Shown: piece after piece, positions 1-16,885 of the stretch | How the letters are laid out: each line of letters opens with the position of its first letter | Numbering within the stretch: position 1 is the stretch's first letter | Assembly: GCA_963573385.1 (NCBI GenBank) | Contig: CAUYLG010013673.1 | Coordinates: 1 to 64,000, forward strand | From: Cacajao melanocephalus | Lineage: Eukaryota; Chordata; Mammalia; Primates; Pitheciidae | Direction: 5' to 3' | DNA: 64,000 bases | Program-made: the position numbers and the translations under genes | The notes under the pieces: model-generated | Told to the model about the DNA's origin: nothing | The model's input: the letters and a program-made list of their open reading frames with translations, nothing else | Database searches by the model: none

Positions 1-103
1 TATGAAAGGTAACATATTCACAGGTTCCAGGCGTTACAACAAGGACATTTTGGGGGGGCATTATTTAGTCTACTATAGTATTCAAAATATGTTCATTGAG
101 AGG

Positions 104-149
104 AAGAGAGGAAGGGAGGAAGGAAGAAAGAAAGAAAGAAATACAAGAA
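104..149. repeat. Purine-rich simple repeat (GGAA/GAAA)n
   Basis: A run of GAGG, GGAA and GAAA units with no pyrimidine for about 45 bases. It is low-complexity DNA, and two overlapping short frames across it are meaningless. Confidence 0.85.
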
Positions 150-224
150 AATGCTTTTTGCATCCATCATGGTGCACAGAGTCACACCAAATCTAGAAGG
201 TACACAAATAGGTGTTATTATAAT

Positions 225-345
225 TATTATCATTGTATTATTATTCATTTCATAGATGAGGAATCCAAGGTTCAGAGGGGATAGGTAGCTTGCCCAGGAT
301 CACACAGCTAAGAAGTCATAAGGTCAAGGTTTTGCCCTTCGTGTT
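225..345 (-). repeat. MIR SINE fragment (antisense)
   Basis: The segment reads 'CATAGATGAGGAA', 'GGTTCAGAGGGG' and 'CTTGCCCAGGATCACACAGCTAA', which is the reverse complement of the conserved MIR core. It is heavily diverged, as expected for this ancient mammalian family. Confidence 0.7.
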
Positions 346-403
346 TTCTTCTGTGATACAACCCCATCTCCCAACCCACAGAATATTCTAGCCCCAACTG
401 ACC

Positions 404-446
404 TACCTAATACCTAATACCTAATGCCCTAATACCCTAATACCCC
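404..446. repeat. Short tandem repeat of CCTAATA, telomere-like heptamers
   Basis: Five to six units of the form TACCTAA / CCCTAATA lie head to tail. The unit resembles the telomeric CCCTAA hexamer with an extra T, but the tract is only about 43 bases and has no perfect telomeric array. Confidence 0.75.
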
Positions 447-645
447 ACCCATCTCCAGGCTTACTTAAATCTTTATTCTTAAACATGACTGTGAATCTTT
501 AGAGACCATCTGCTAGTGCAATCATCGGTATATGGGCTTCCTAGCAGTGAGGAGAGAGCCCCCGGCATGGCCTGGTATATGCAGGTTTCCTAACATCCTG
601 AGACATCCAGAAATGTAGCCATCTTTCAACCTTCCTTGGATGCCC

Positions 646-815
646 ACGCTTGCTCTATCCAATACAATAACCACTAGTCATATGTAGCTGTTTAAACTAA
701 AATGAAAATTCGATTGAATTTAAATTCAGTTCCTCAGTCCCACTAGCCAGTTTTCAATTGGCTGCCGCTGGGAACAGTGCAGATTGCAGAGCATGCTCTA
801 TTGGACAGTGCTAGC
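646..815. mobile_element. hAT-type MITE fossil (MER3-like)
   Basis: The left end carries GCTCTATCCAATA and the right end carries CTATTGGACAGTGCTAGC, whose reverse complement matches the left end, so the element has imperfect terminal inverted repeats. The interior has the motifs 'CCACTAGTCATATGTAGCTG' and 'AGTTCCTCAGTCCCACTAGCC', familiar from a short non-autonomous Charlie-type element. The subfamily name is from memory and uncertain; the terminal-repeat structure is directly visible. Confidence 0.55.
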
Positions 816-1006
816 GACAGCCATCCCCACACCCCCATTGTACTCATGTGGCAACTACCTGCTCATAAGTGGGTTTGAGTCATAAATATGTGTTGGAATT
901 GAGGAATATAGACTAAGGCCCATGGGTTTAACAATAAAATAGTGAAAACAAATAGAAGCTACAGGCAGAGACTAAAAGGGGTGGGAAAAAGAGTTTTTAG
1001 AGTCCA

Positions 1007-1310
1007 CATGTTTGTGTCCCTCCAAAATTTGTATTTTAAAACTAATCCCCAATGTGGTGGTATTAGAAGGTGACTGAAATTGGTGCTTTTATAAGAAGAA
1101 ACATGAGAGAAATGATTTCTCTCTCTACCATGTGAGGCTGCAAGGAGAAGATGACAGTATGTGAACCAGAAAGAGGCCCTCATGATGAACATGACCATGC
1201 TGGCACCTTGATCTTAGACTTCCCAGCCTCTAGAACTGGGAGAAATGAGTGTTTGTTGTTTAAACCACCTCGTCTATGATGTTCAGCTACAGTAGCCCGC
1301 ATGAACTAAA
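1007..1310 (+). mobile_element. MLT1A-like MaLR LTR, partial
   Basis: Collinear match to the MLT1 LTR: 'GTTTGTGTCCCTCCAAAA', 'CCCCAATGTGGTGGTATTAG', 'ACCATGTGAGGCTGCAAGGAG', 'GACCATGCTGGCACCTTGAT', 'CTTCCCAGCCTCTAGAACTG' and the closing 'GTTGTTTAAACCACC'. The first ~15 bases of the LTR are missing. This is a solitary relic of an ERVL-MaLR retrotransposon; no internal sequence adjoins it. Confidence 0.85.
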
Positions 1311-1599
1311 CATGAGCAAATAGCCAAGACAGGTGATCCTGAAAAAAGGGAACAGAAACAGAACTGGATATAAACTGGATTTTGGGGGCAAGTTGGAGGT
1401 GGCCACAAAGGCATGATACTTGCTGTTTTAGGTAATGTTAAACCGCCACTGCAGTTTGTACCCAAAGCCATTGAGCAGAGCTTCATTCTGCAGGGGCTTT
1501 GATAATCTAGGGCACAGAAAATCAGATGAACAATGAAGGAGGAAAGTCTAAGGTTAGGGAACAGGAGCCTCCGTGTAGCGTGGAGGAGATCTAGGTGCT

Positions 1600-1883
1600 G
1601 GACTAGTGGCAGCTCCCAGCTTCCTCCACCTTGAGTCTGAATCTGTGCTCTGCCCCTTCCTGGCTGTGTGGCTTTGTGCGGTCACTGAGATGGTTTTCCA
1701 AAGAAACAGGGATGGTAATACCTTCTCTGCAGAGTGACTGTGGACTAGTGACAGCACCTAGCTTCCGCCACCTTGAGTCCGAATCTCTGCTCTGCCCCTT
1801 CCTGGCTGTGTGGCTTTGTGCGGTCACTGAGATTCCTTTTCAAAGAAACAGGGATGGTAATACCTCCTCTGCAGAGTTGATTG
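1600..1883 (+). repeat. 142-bp tandem duplication within a MIR
   Basis: Bases 1600-1741 and 1742-1883 are two copies of one unit at an exact 142-bp offset. Both contain GGACTAGTG, 'CCACCTTGAGTC', 'CTCTGCCCCTTCCTGGCTG' and 'AAAGAAACAGGGATGGTAA'. The internal 'TGCCCCTTCCTGGCTGTGTG' motif is the MIR tRNA-derived/core region in sense orientation. The copies differ at only a handful of positions, far fewer than either differs from MIR, so the duplication is much younger than the SINE insertion. Confidence 0.85.
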
Positions 1884-2943
<1,060 letters not shown>

Positions 2944-2960
2944 GAAAATCTAAGCACCTA

Positions 2961-3957
2961 AGAAAAAAAAAAAAGGAATTCTGCAATGTGAATGTAAATC
3001 AAACTCTCTGGCAACCCTCTCATGCAGAGCCAAAGTGGAGATACAATACCATTGGTGACATAAGGACTTTGAGATCCTTATGAGTCAGGTTATTTACAAA
3101 ACATTATTCTTATTTTCATTAAAATAGCCAGTAAGTGGGGGAATTTTCACCTGCATTCAGATCTTACAGCACACCACAAATACCCTTTTATGTCTCAGCT
3201 GGTGAAACCATACAGAGGTTGTTATTCTACAAAACAGCTTTTCACAGAAACATAATTCAATTTTAAGAACATGAATATGAAATAAAATACCTGTTCCTGC
3301 TCTTTCAACAGTTCTGTCCTCCTGCTCCCACTCCTGCTCCATCGAGCTTCCTTTATCCCTCCCTAAAAGGCCTCAGGTGTTTCCAAGTTGTCTCAGCAAA
3401 CAATTGTCATTCATTGCTTGGTATTAGAGAGACAGCCATTAAAGGACGATTTGGGGTGAAGTAATAAATATACAGAGAGATATTGAGATATACAGATGGT
3501 GAGATGTACTGAGAGTTGATTGGTTATAAGTTCTCTTGGGCCCTCTTTTTGAAGTAATTCCATCATCAACAGGTTATAAATACTTGTGAACTCTGTGTAA
3601 TACAGATAGCGACAATGTGTGCCTATCACCTGAAATGCCTTTCTTCTTTGTTAATTGTGGGAGGCTTGCATCCTTCTCTAATGTGATTGAACTTTAAAAA
3701 TTTTTAACATCAAAACCAAGGTCAAATCAAATCAAAAGTATGAGGCACTGCTATGTTTTCAAACTACACCCTGATTCCTCTCTTCTGTAGAACTGGAGGG
3801 TGGGCAGGGATGGGATAGGTCCCTCCAGTTAATAATTCCAGTCCTACACTTGTCTCATTTTTTCCTGTTAAGTGGCTGCACCATGACCCGTTTTTGTAGA
3901 TGATTTCTGTTCACCTAAACAAATCCTAATCAATGACATTTGGTGCTGTGTAAGAAT
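2961..3957. other. Non-repetitive stretch, no gene seen
   Basis: Begins with an A-rich tract (2963-2975). The rest has mixed composition with no repeat family or coding signal I could recognise. Confidence 0.45.
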
Positions 3958-4273
<316 letters not shown>

Positions 4274-4309
4274 GAGGAGGGACATAAAACTAATAAGTAA
4301 TATACATAG

Positions 4310-4455
4310 TTAAATTTATTGAGCCCTAAATATGAACCAGACATTGAACCTAAATATGAACCAGATAAATCCCTCACATGCATTCCTTTATGAAATGTTT
4401 ATAATACCACTCTGAGGCAAATATTATTCCCTTTAGAAATCAGAGAAAACTGAGG
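4310..4455 (-). repeat. MIR fragment (antisense)
   Basis: The order 'TTTATTGAGCCCTAAATATG', 'CTCACATGCATTCCTTTA', 'CTCTGAGGCAAATATTATTCCC', 'AGAGAAAACTGAGGAAA' follows the reverse complement of MIR. A 17-bp direct duplication (CCTAAATATGAACCAGA) occurs inside it at 4324-4366. Confidence 0.6.
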
Positions 4456-4961
4456 AAAACAGTAGTTAATTAACTTAATCTGATCATGACACTCATAAAA
4501 ATGTAAGCCAATGTTCCATCCAGATAAGCACCCCCATCAGGTGGTGTAGAGCACCTCTTTAATCCTTGCAGCTGATTCTAATTAATCTGTCCATTTGTTA
4601 TTACTAGAGTGATCACATATTTGTCATCCAAACTGGGACCACTTTGAGGATGAAAGTGGAGACTATTAAAAACTATCATTAAAAAGTAGGCATAAATGGG
4701 GATTGTCTTAGGGAACTTCAGATGTGTAGTCAACCTAAGCTATTAGGTCAATAGAGTCCCAGGTCAATCCACCCTTTCCCTTCGTCTTAAAATTTTCCTT
4801 TATAAGCCCTAGGCTGCTATAACCTTCACAATAAAATATTGAAGCAAAATTCTCCATCTTTCAAAAATATAGCATTCTCTTCCCCTACCAAAAACTTCTA
4901 CTTTAACAGAGTCTTTTCTTTTAATGTAGCAGGTATATGTGCTGATAAAAAGCATTCTCCA

Positions 4962-5247
4962 GGCCAGGCATGGTGGCTCATGCCTGTAATCCTAGCACTT
5001 TGGGAGACCGAGGCAGGAGATGACTTGAGGCCAGAAGTTAGAGACCAGCCTAGACAATATAGCAAGACCCCATCTCTACAAAAAAAAGTAAAAAAAAAAA
5101 AAATAGACAGGCATGGAGGTGTGCACCTGTAGCCCCAGCTACTCAGAAGGCTGAGGCAGGAGGATCAGGTCAGGAGTTTGAGGCTGAAGTTAGCTGTGAT
5201 CATCCCATTGCACCCCAGCCTTGGGAACTGAGTAAGACTGTCTTTAA
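4962..5247 (+). mobile_element. AluJ-like element, old and degraded
   Basis: Starts 'GGCCAGGCATGGTGGCTCAT' and continues through both arms; 'CATTGCACCCCAGCCTTGGG' marks the right end. The middle A-rich linker has grown to a pure A run at about 5090-5102. The final poly-A is lost and the element carries many substitutions, consistent with the oldest Alu class. Confidence 0.9.
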
Positions 5248-5653
5248 ACGGCACGTAATAGTATACACAGTATGTGCTCATTTGGGTGAAACAAAAGGAT
5301 TTTTAGATATTTGCATTGTGTGTATGGGTATGTGTGTTAACACTTGTACATACTTACGAATGCAGAGCATATCTGTTCAATAATACACACAAAATGTTGA
5401 CTTAGTATTGCTTCATGGAGGGAAAGAATCTCAGAATCTGCGGTGAAAGGTGATTCATTTTACACAGTATAGCTTTGTGGTCAGATTGAAGGTTTTGTCT
5501 TGAGTATATTTTATTTGTCAAGTGAGAAGAAAAACTAGACAGATAAATACTTTCCATGCAGTGAAGTCGTATCACTGTAGGAAGGCAATCTGAGTAAAGT
5601 AATCGGCACAGATTTTTGAATGAGTAATAACTTTACCTGTTTTTTAAAAAAAT

Positions 5654-5982
<329 letters not shown>

Positions 5983-6254
5983 AAGTGCTCTTTAACCAGT
6001 GGAATGTTAAGCAGTATGAGAGAAGTGAAGATACTCAAGCAGTGAAGACATTTGAGGGTAGAGTGGTCATCCCTGTGGGAAATAGTGTCTTCTAAGTTGA
6101 AACTACTCTTCACAACTTCTTCCTTTTTTTTCATTCAAAAGCCCACAAATATTCCAAAATATTAACTTTTTAAAAAAATCATGTTTTAAAACATGATTGT
6201 AAGGTCCAGCAACAATGTGGAATGTTCTGCTCTTTAATTATCCACACAAAAATG

Positions 6255-6435
6255 TCCATAGCTTAAACTGAACATGGTGGCATCCCTGTAGTCCCAGCCA
6301 TTCAGGAGGCTGAGGTAGGAGGATCACTTGAGCCCAGGAATTTGAGATTCTAGTGTGCTATAGTCATCCCTGTACTGCAGCCTAGACAACTCAGCCAGAC
6401 CCACCCCTTAAAAAAAAAGTTCCATAGCTTAAACT
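6255..6435 (+). mobile_element. Alu monomer (FRAM/FLAM-type) with perfect 15-bp target-site duplication
   Basis: About 148 bp of a single Alu arm: 'CATGGTGGCATCCCTGTAGT', 'GGAGGATCACTTGAGCCCAG', 'CTGTACTGCAGCCTAGACAA', A9 tail. TCCATAGCTTAAACT is found at 6255-6269 and 6421-6435. The complete duplication around one arm shows that a monomer inserted, so this is not a deleted dimeric Alu. Confidence 0.85.
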
Positions 6436-6659
6436 ACTCAAATGAGGAAACAATGAGTGATATGTGAAAGTATTTATTTTGGCCATGTACTTTCAGATAA
6501 CGCACAGCAGCCTGGGTTTTCAAGCTAGTGCCTTAACACTACATAATTCAAAAGGAAGCAATGAGCAAGCCTTGGATGATGTATTAGCTCTAAGGATGTT
6601 ATCTGTGAGTGTGACAAGCACTTTTAATTTTCTGTCCCATACTTAATCTTCCGTAACAG

Positions 6660-6990
6660 AACCCTGACTTCATTTGGGACAGTAATTTTTCCTCTTAAAA
6701 GATTCCCTCACCAGGCTCCCTTGCAGCTAAGTGTGGCCATGTGACAAAGGTCTGGCCAATGAGTTGTAAGTGAAAATGTTCCCAGATACTTCTGGAGAAG
6801 CTCCTTAAAAGGAACTAGCTAAGCTAGGTGGGGTTCTCTTTTTGCCTTCCTCTTTTCCTTTTTCATGATTGGAGAGAATAAATGATAACTAGAGGGACAT
6901 CATGGTCTAAGGCTGGTAGAGCAGAGAGATAGAAAGAGCCTAGGGCTCTGACGACTTTGAGGAGCCACCATATGAGCCCTGTACAGCCAG
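6660..6990. repeat. Possible ancient interspersed repeat, family not identified
   Basis: The phrases 'TGTGGCCATGTGACAAAGGT', 'CTGGCCAATGAGTTGTAAGT' and 'CTCCTTAAAAGGAA' recur in many mammalian loci as part of an old interspersed repeat, probably LTR-like. I cannot name it with confidence. Confidence 0.3.
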
Positions 6991-7195
6991 AGGTAGAGTT
7001 TCTTTTATGTCAGAAATAAGTCTTGAATGTTTAAGACATTGAAATCCAGTCTCTGTTATTGGCAGTTAAATACAAGTCCAAACTGAACAAACTACTTCTC
7101 TCCTTTAGGAGAAAGCATATTATGTAATAAAATAAACAAGACATTCACTCATTATCATTCCTAAACTATGCCTTTTGCTGTGCCTCCTTTTTGTT

Positions 7196-7524
7196 TTGTT
7201 TTTAATTAATTAATTTATTTATTTAGAGATAGAGTCTCGCTCTGTTGCCCAGGCTGAAGTGCAGTGGCATGATCTTGGCTCACTGTAGCCTCCGCTGCCC
7301 CCAGTTCAAGTGATTCTCCTGCCTCAGCCTCCTGAGTAAGTGGGACTACAGGCACACGCCACCGTGCCTAGCTAATTTTTATATTTTTAGTAGAGCCAGG
7401 GTTTCACCATGTTGGCCAGGCTGGTCTCAATCTCCTGATCTCGAGTGATCCGCCTGCCTCAGCCTCCCAAAGTGCTGAGATTACAGGCATGAGCCACTGT
7501 GCCCAGCCTTGTTTTTAATTAATT
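7196..7524 (-). mobile_element. Alu element (antisense) with perfect 16-bp target-site duplication
   Basis: On the plus strand it reads from 'GAGATAGAGTCTCGCTCTGT' to 'GAGCCACTGTGCCCAGCC', so the element points leftwards. TTGTTTTTAATTAATT is found at 7196-7211 and again at 7509-7524. Its poly-A end has merged with the TTTA-rich target. Confidence 0.95.
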
Positions 7525-8459
7525 CAATTTTTAAAAGACATTTCTTCTTTTAGAACAACTCCTGAGCTGAGTCTTCAGTTCCTTGCACTCCAAAAAAATT
7601 TCTCTCCTTTATAAACAACGCGTCTTTCAACTCACAGAAACCTCAATTAATAATCATTTTTCTCACAAGATGACTCTAGGGGACATTTACTCAGATACTA
7701 TGACTGTCACTATTGCTGCTAGTACTGAAGTAATAGAAACAGATGAAGTTTTCTCACTTGTTTATTTTCCATGTGGGGTGTCCCATTTAAAATACTTCCA
7801 TTATACGTTCCCAAGCCCTAAATGTAGGCCATGTTATGGATAGCCTTTGAAACTTTTGTCTTCTTTTCTCTGGGAAGGAGGGGAGGTGAAAGCCTGAATC
7901 AAAGAAAATAATTAAAAAAAGAAAGGAAAGAAGAAACAAAATAAGAACCATATTTTTAACAAAAGGATTTTTGAAAGCCTTGGAAAATGTTACATTCACT
8001 CATATAAGGCCCCACTATTTTAGATATATTTTACTATAATTTTTCCTTCAAAACCCTGACATTCGAAGTTGAACAGGGCTCTTTCAGTGTACAACCCCGG
8101 GACATGGAGAAATAAAAAGAACAGTATTGCAACTAATGCATACTCAGTGGGAATCATCATATTGCATAATTGCTTGAAATCCACAGGCTGATCCGATGTC
8201 ATCTTCAGAAATATGCAAGTTTCCCTTTGTTTTCTGACTTACAGTTATTTCCTTGCTTTAGGGCTTAACCCTTCAATTGCTACCCCTAGTTATTGAAACA
8301 TGATTAAAAATGAATGTGGAGCTGCCCCTCCTAAACTCACCCCAAATGTTAGGTAAGATTTCCCCAAACCTGCCAACTTTTATTCTAACAAAAACACAAA
8401 ATATGCACTTCAAGTGTTTCTTTTCATGCATTTTCTTTATCTACCTGTTTCTAAACACC

Positions 8460-8464
<5 letters not shown>
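7525..8464. other. Non-repetitive stretch, no gene seen
   Basis: AT-rich unique sequence. The short open frames show no recognisable protein features. Confidence 0.4.

Positions 8465-8506
<42 letters not shown>
8465..8506. repeat. (CA)21 microsatellite
   Basis: Uninterrupted CA dinucleotides, preceded by an interrupted CACG unit. A pure array of this length is normally length-polymorphic in humans. Confidence 0.97.
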
Positions 8507-11268
<2,762 letters not shown>

Positions 11269-11779
11269 ATTTAAACAAACAAACTGATAGCATTTCCAGG
11301 AGAGCATGGGGTCAAAAAAGTCCTATGGCAAAGGTGACCCATAGCAGGGTAAGAAAGTCTCCAAGTCTGAAGGAACCTCATTATTAGGACTGATCTGATT
11401 TTTATGGAGTTCCAGTGTCTTGTGATCCTGAGATGAATCTGTCCTTTTCATGATTATTTCTTAGCTTTGTTATGGAGCCAGATTGTGCCTAAAGTGAAGT
11501 CAAGTGTTTATAAAGTAGATATGTTCGCAAAATTAACACGTATTTACACTATGGGCTAGACCAACATTCTCAAACATCTGTTATTATCCCACCTTCTACG
11601 TGATTTGGCTTCCTCTTATCACTTACACTCTTATTCATTTAATTTTTAAAAAGCCAGTGTACCATTTTTTCTTGATTAGAAAAACAGTTAACTATCTTTG
11701 TGTTGGGATTGGGGTTACATCAATGAATTAAGTATTCCTTCACCTTATGGCTCCATAGACCATTAATATACAAATACCT

Positions 11780-12110
11780 AACTTTGATAAAAATATTGAG
11801 AGTGCTATGATAAATGCAAAGAGGGAGCCATTAATTGTCTTTGAGTCAGATGGGGGTAAGAGTGGAAAAGCTTCACTCAGGATGTGATATTGGGCTGGGC
11901 TTTCAGGAAGGAGCCAATAGGAGGTGAAGGTTATTCTAGGCAGAGAAAGCTGCTTAAAGAGAGGGACAAAGTCCTAAAGTGTGCTGAGCGTTTGGAGATA
12001 GTAATGATTCAAAATAGCTAAAGCCAAGAACACACAGGGTGAATGACAGGAAAATCTGCCTGGGATTGGTTTTAAATATAGTTGTACACAGTAGGACATA
12101 ACTTTTTCTT
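11780..12110. repeat. Probable old LINE-derived repeat (L2-like)
   Basis: 'GGGCTGGGCTTTCAGGAAGG' and 'TTATTCTAGGCAGAGAAAGC' resemble a degraded interspersed repeat often annotated as L2-related. Divergence is too high to be sure of family or strand. Confidence 0.3.
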
Positions 12111-12920
12111 ACCCTGGAGGTAAAGAGCCCCCAAAGGTTTTAGAGGTGGAGAATGTCTGATCTGCTCTGAGTTATGAGAACCTAATTTTACCTACAGTGG
12201 GCTGGTGATGGAAGGGGCTGAAGGTAAGGAGGTCAATTAGGAAACCTTCCAAATACATCAGGCCAGACACGGTGAAGTACTGAATTAGGGAGTAGAAGCT
12301 GTGATGAAAAGGAAAAGCTAGATTTGAAAACCTTTTTTGAGGTAGAAACAATAAAGCTTGGTGACTAATTAGATTAGGAGAAAAGAAGGAGTAGACGCTG
12401 AGTCCAAAATTTCTTACTTGAATGCCAGATGTGTGGAAATGCCATCTATCCAGACATGAGGGAAAGCAGAGCTTTGGGAGGATGTGTGTGGGCAAGGGAG
12501 AGGTGGGGCTGCTTGATGAGTTCTGGCTTGGAGATGTTAAAGCTGAAGCACCTTCCAAAGACTCTGGTAGGTGGATCTACCCAGAAGGCATCAAAGACAT
12601 GGAACCGTGGCTCCAGAAGGAAGACCCAGGGGCCACAAGATTGACCCCTGTAGAAATATTCTGCAAATGACTTTTAGTGATATAGATGGAAACTCATTAT
12701 CTTGAGAAGGCTAACCTGATAATAATTAGATAATTTGAAAACTCGTAGTGAAAGATGGCACAGAACAGCACTTTGACCAGCTTCCACATCATCTTCTTTT
12801 ATACAATAAGATTGAGAAATCACTGTGCTTGAAATGATGTGGACACAAGTCTGAATCCTGATCATCATACTACTTGCTAACTGTTTGACTTTGGAAAAGT
12901 TACTGTTTAAGCTTGCTTAG
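12111..12920. other. Non-repetitive stretch, no gene seen
   Basis: Open frames of 128 aa (minus, 12172-12558) and 82 aa (plus, 12422-12670) overlap each other antisense. Neither shows a recognisable domain or a convincing exon boundary. Treated as non-coding. Confidence 0.4.
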
Positions 12921-12924
12921 CTGC

Positions 12925-13255
12925 TTTGAGGCAGACATTATTCTGGGGTCTGAGAATATAATGATAAATCAACCCTGCCCTCAAAGAGCTTCAATTTCCT
13001 TTTCTTTGAAACTACTAGATTGCAACTAGATCTTATGTATCAGGCACAGTGCATGACACAGAGTACCAAAAACCTGTTACTTACGAAACCCATCACTTTC
13101 TATTCATGGTTCATTTAATTTTTACACCAAACCTATGAGGTAGGCATTGATGTTGTCCCTATACAGTTGGGAAAACTGAGCTCAAGTACCTTGCACAAGT
13201 TCACAGGGAACAATAAGGGTCATCTGACTCCCAAAATGCTATACTACATCTCCTT
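12925..13255 (-). repeat. L2-like fragment followed by MIR fragment (antisense)
   Basis: 12925-13005 reads 'GAATATAATGATAAATCAAC' then 'CCTGCCCTCAAAGAGCTTC', a typical L2-derived string. 13080-13250 reads 'TTTTTACACCAAACCTATGA', 'GGTAGGCATTGATGTTGTCC', 'GGGAAAACTGAGCTCAAG', the reverse complement of MIR. Both are strongly diverged. Confidence 0.55.
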
Positions 13256-13903
13256 TCCTTTGTCAAACTAAATGAGCTATGCAGACATAAGCACCTTCTC
13301 TTTCTCTGGAAGCACCAAAATATGAGTGAATGGAGTAGAAGTCATCATCCAAAGAAGATGCCAGTTAAATTAAGATAATATGGCATAATAACATGAAGAT
13401 AATCAAAACTGAAGTTAGTCAAGATAGCACTGGTATAAATCTCTTTAGACGCTATTCAGGTGACTAAACTGAAGATAATGGCTGAGAAATGCTTATCGAT
13501 TCAGGATGGCCAAGGCTGCCAGTCTGTACCACTCCACGGTGTTGTGTGTGTAGCTGCACTGTAACCAGTCCGCACGGCCAAACGCGGTGGCTCTGTCCAT
13601 AGCTACAGAGTTTTTATCCTACCTCAAATTATGTTTGGAAGTAAGTGCAGAAAAATATTAGTAAGTGAACATCTTAAAATCAAAAGCATTTCAGGCATAA
13701 TTTTTATGCATAATTAATGAAATACAACTACTTAAAGTCATTCTGGGGTGGAAATCTTTATCATTCTACGACCTCTTTATGTCTGCTTCTTGGCTGTCAT
13801 CCTACATCTTCCTCTTCATTCCCTCAACATTGGCCTTGATCAGGCTCTCTTCATTTCTCTCAGGATGGCATCCAACCACTTGTCCCCACCCCCTGCTGGT
13901 TTT
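13256..13903. other. Non-repetitive stretch, no gene seen
   Basis: Contains a small GC-richer island at 13495-13610 with several CpGs ('CAGTCCGCACGGCCAAACGC'). Otherwise AT-rich, with no repeat or gene recognised. Confidence 0.35.
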
Positions 13904-14353
13904 TTTTTTTAATCTTACTTTAAGTTCTGGGATACAAGTGTAAAACGTGCTGGCTTGTTACATAGGTATACATGTGCCATGATTGTTTGCTGCACCCATC
14001 AACCCATCATCTAGGTTTTAAGCCCCACATGCATTAAATATTTGTCCTAATGCTTTCCCTCCCCTTGCCCCCCACCCCCCAACAGGCCCTGGTGTATGAT
14101 GCTCCCCTCCCTGCGTCTATGTGTTCTCATTGTTCAACTCCCTCTTATGAGTGAGAACATGTGGTGTTTGGTTTTCTGTTCCTATGTTAGTTTGCTGAAA
14201 CTGATGGTTTCCAGCTTCATCTATGACCCTGTAAAAGACAGGAACTCATTCTTTTTTATGGCTGCATAGTATTCCATGCTGTATACGTGCCACATTTTCT
14301 TTATCCAGTCTATCCTTGATGGGCATTTGGGTTGGTTCCAAGTCTTTGCCCTC
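13904..14353 (-). mobile_element. 5'-truncated L1 3' end (primate L1PA/L1PB age)
   Basis: The plus strand starts with T10 (the complement of the poly-A tail) and then follows the L1 3' UTR and ORF2 end in reverse: 'ACTTTAAGTTCTGGGATACA', 'GTTACATAGGTATACATGTG', 'AACAGGCCCTGGTGTATGAT', 'TATGAGTGAGAACATGTGGT', 'GGCTGCATAGTATTCCATGC'. Roughly 450 bp remain. Visible divergence of perhaps 12-15% suggests an older primate subfamily. No intact reading frame remains. Confidence 0.92.
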
Positions 14354-14865
14354 TCTTTTATCATAACACCACAATCGTGCTAAGGCTTAAACTCCCTCAG
14401 CATTTCCCTATCACCAAAAATACACAGGCATATTCATGGAGGAACACAGGCTGCTTACAACCTTTTGACATTCATTCCCAATTCACAACCTGTTAGGTCT
14501 CAAATGTGCCTGGCTGTTTCACACCTCTGATCCCTCTCCACTTGCTAGTCCCTCTGCTGGGCATGTCTTCCCTAGGATCACCTGATGAACCCCTACTCAT
14601 CTTTAAACACACAGTTCAAGAGACATTTCCTCTGAAAAGCCTTTTATGGCTTTTCCAAATTCTAATCTTTATACCCACGCAAGACTCTGAGTTCATTATA
14701 GAAACTGTCACAATAAATAATGTTTACTTGTTAACATGTTTGTCTCCCCTGCAGACCAAACACTCCTTGAAAGAATATGCACACTATCTTCTATATGTTT
14801 GCATTTCCATACCCAGTAGAGCACCTGCATAGGGTAGAGGCCCAGTGAATACTGTTGCACTGAGT
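14354..14865 (+). mobile_element. L2 LINE 3' end
   Basis: Collinear with the L2 3' region: 'CCTCTGCTGGGCATGTCTTC' (from CCTGGAATGCCCTTCC in the family), 'CTCATCTTTAAACACACAGT', 'CTGAAAAGCCTTTTATGGC', 'CTCCTTGAAAGAATATGCAC' and the ending 'GAGGCCCAGTGAATACTGTT'. The 108-residue frame at 14506-14832 is a by-product of this relic. Confidence 0.7.
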
Positions 14866-15136
14866 AAAATCGAATCCAATTGTCATTATCATGGTCATCA
14901 ACTCAGGGTTAGTGGACTCTTACAGGAGTATAATTTGTTGATAAGTGTTACATTTAGCATTTAGAGTGATGGAAGGAAAGACAGCCAAAACTCCTTGCTG
15001 ATTCTGGTGCAAAGAAAAGAGGACTCTCTAAAATAAGAGGTAAGAAGAAAAGCTGGAGGAGCCTGAAATGTGTTCATTTTATCACTCTTCAGTGCAAGAG
15101 ATTGTAATTTTAGTGCAGGCCAAGCCACTTATCCTA

Positions 15137-16667
<1,531 letters not shown>

Positions 16668-16885
16668 AAATAGCCAACATTTACTGAGCCCTTGGCATAT
16701 GCAGGACACTGGGCTAAGCACTTTACATGTGTAGTCTTATTGAGTTTAATCTTCACTACTCTAAAATAGGCACTATGATTATGTCTATTTTATAGACAAG
16801 GGAAATGAGAAATCAGTGTGCCTCAGATAACACAGTACACAACCCACCATATGACACAGATCAAAATGGGGCTGATGCAGTGGAA
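16668..16885 (-). repeat. MIR SINE (antisense), well preserved
   Basis: 'CCAACATTTACTGAGCCCTT', 'GGACACTGGGCTAAGCACTT', 'TACATGTGTAGTCTTATTGAG', 'TTTTATAGACAAGGGAAATG' follow the reverse complement of MIR almost end to end. Confidence 0.8.
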
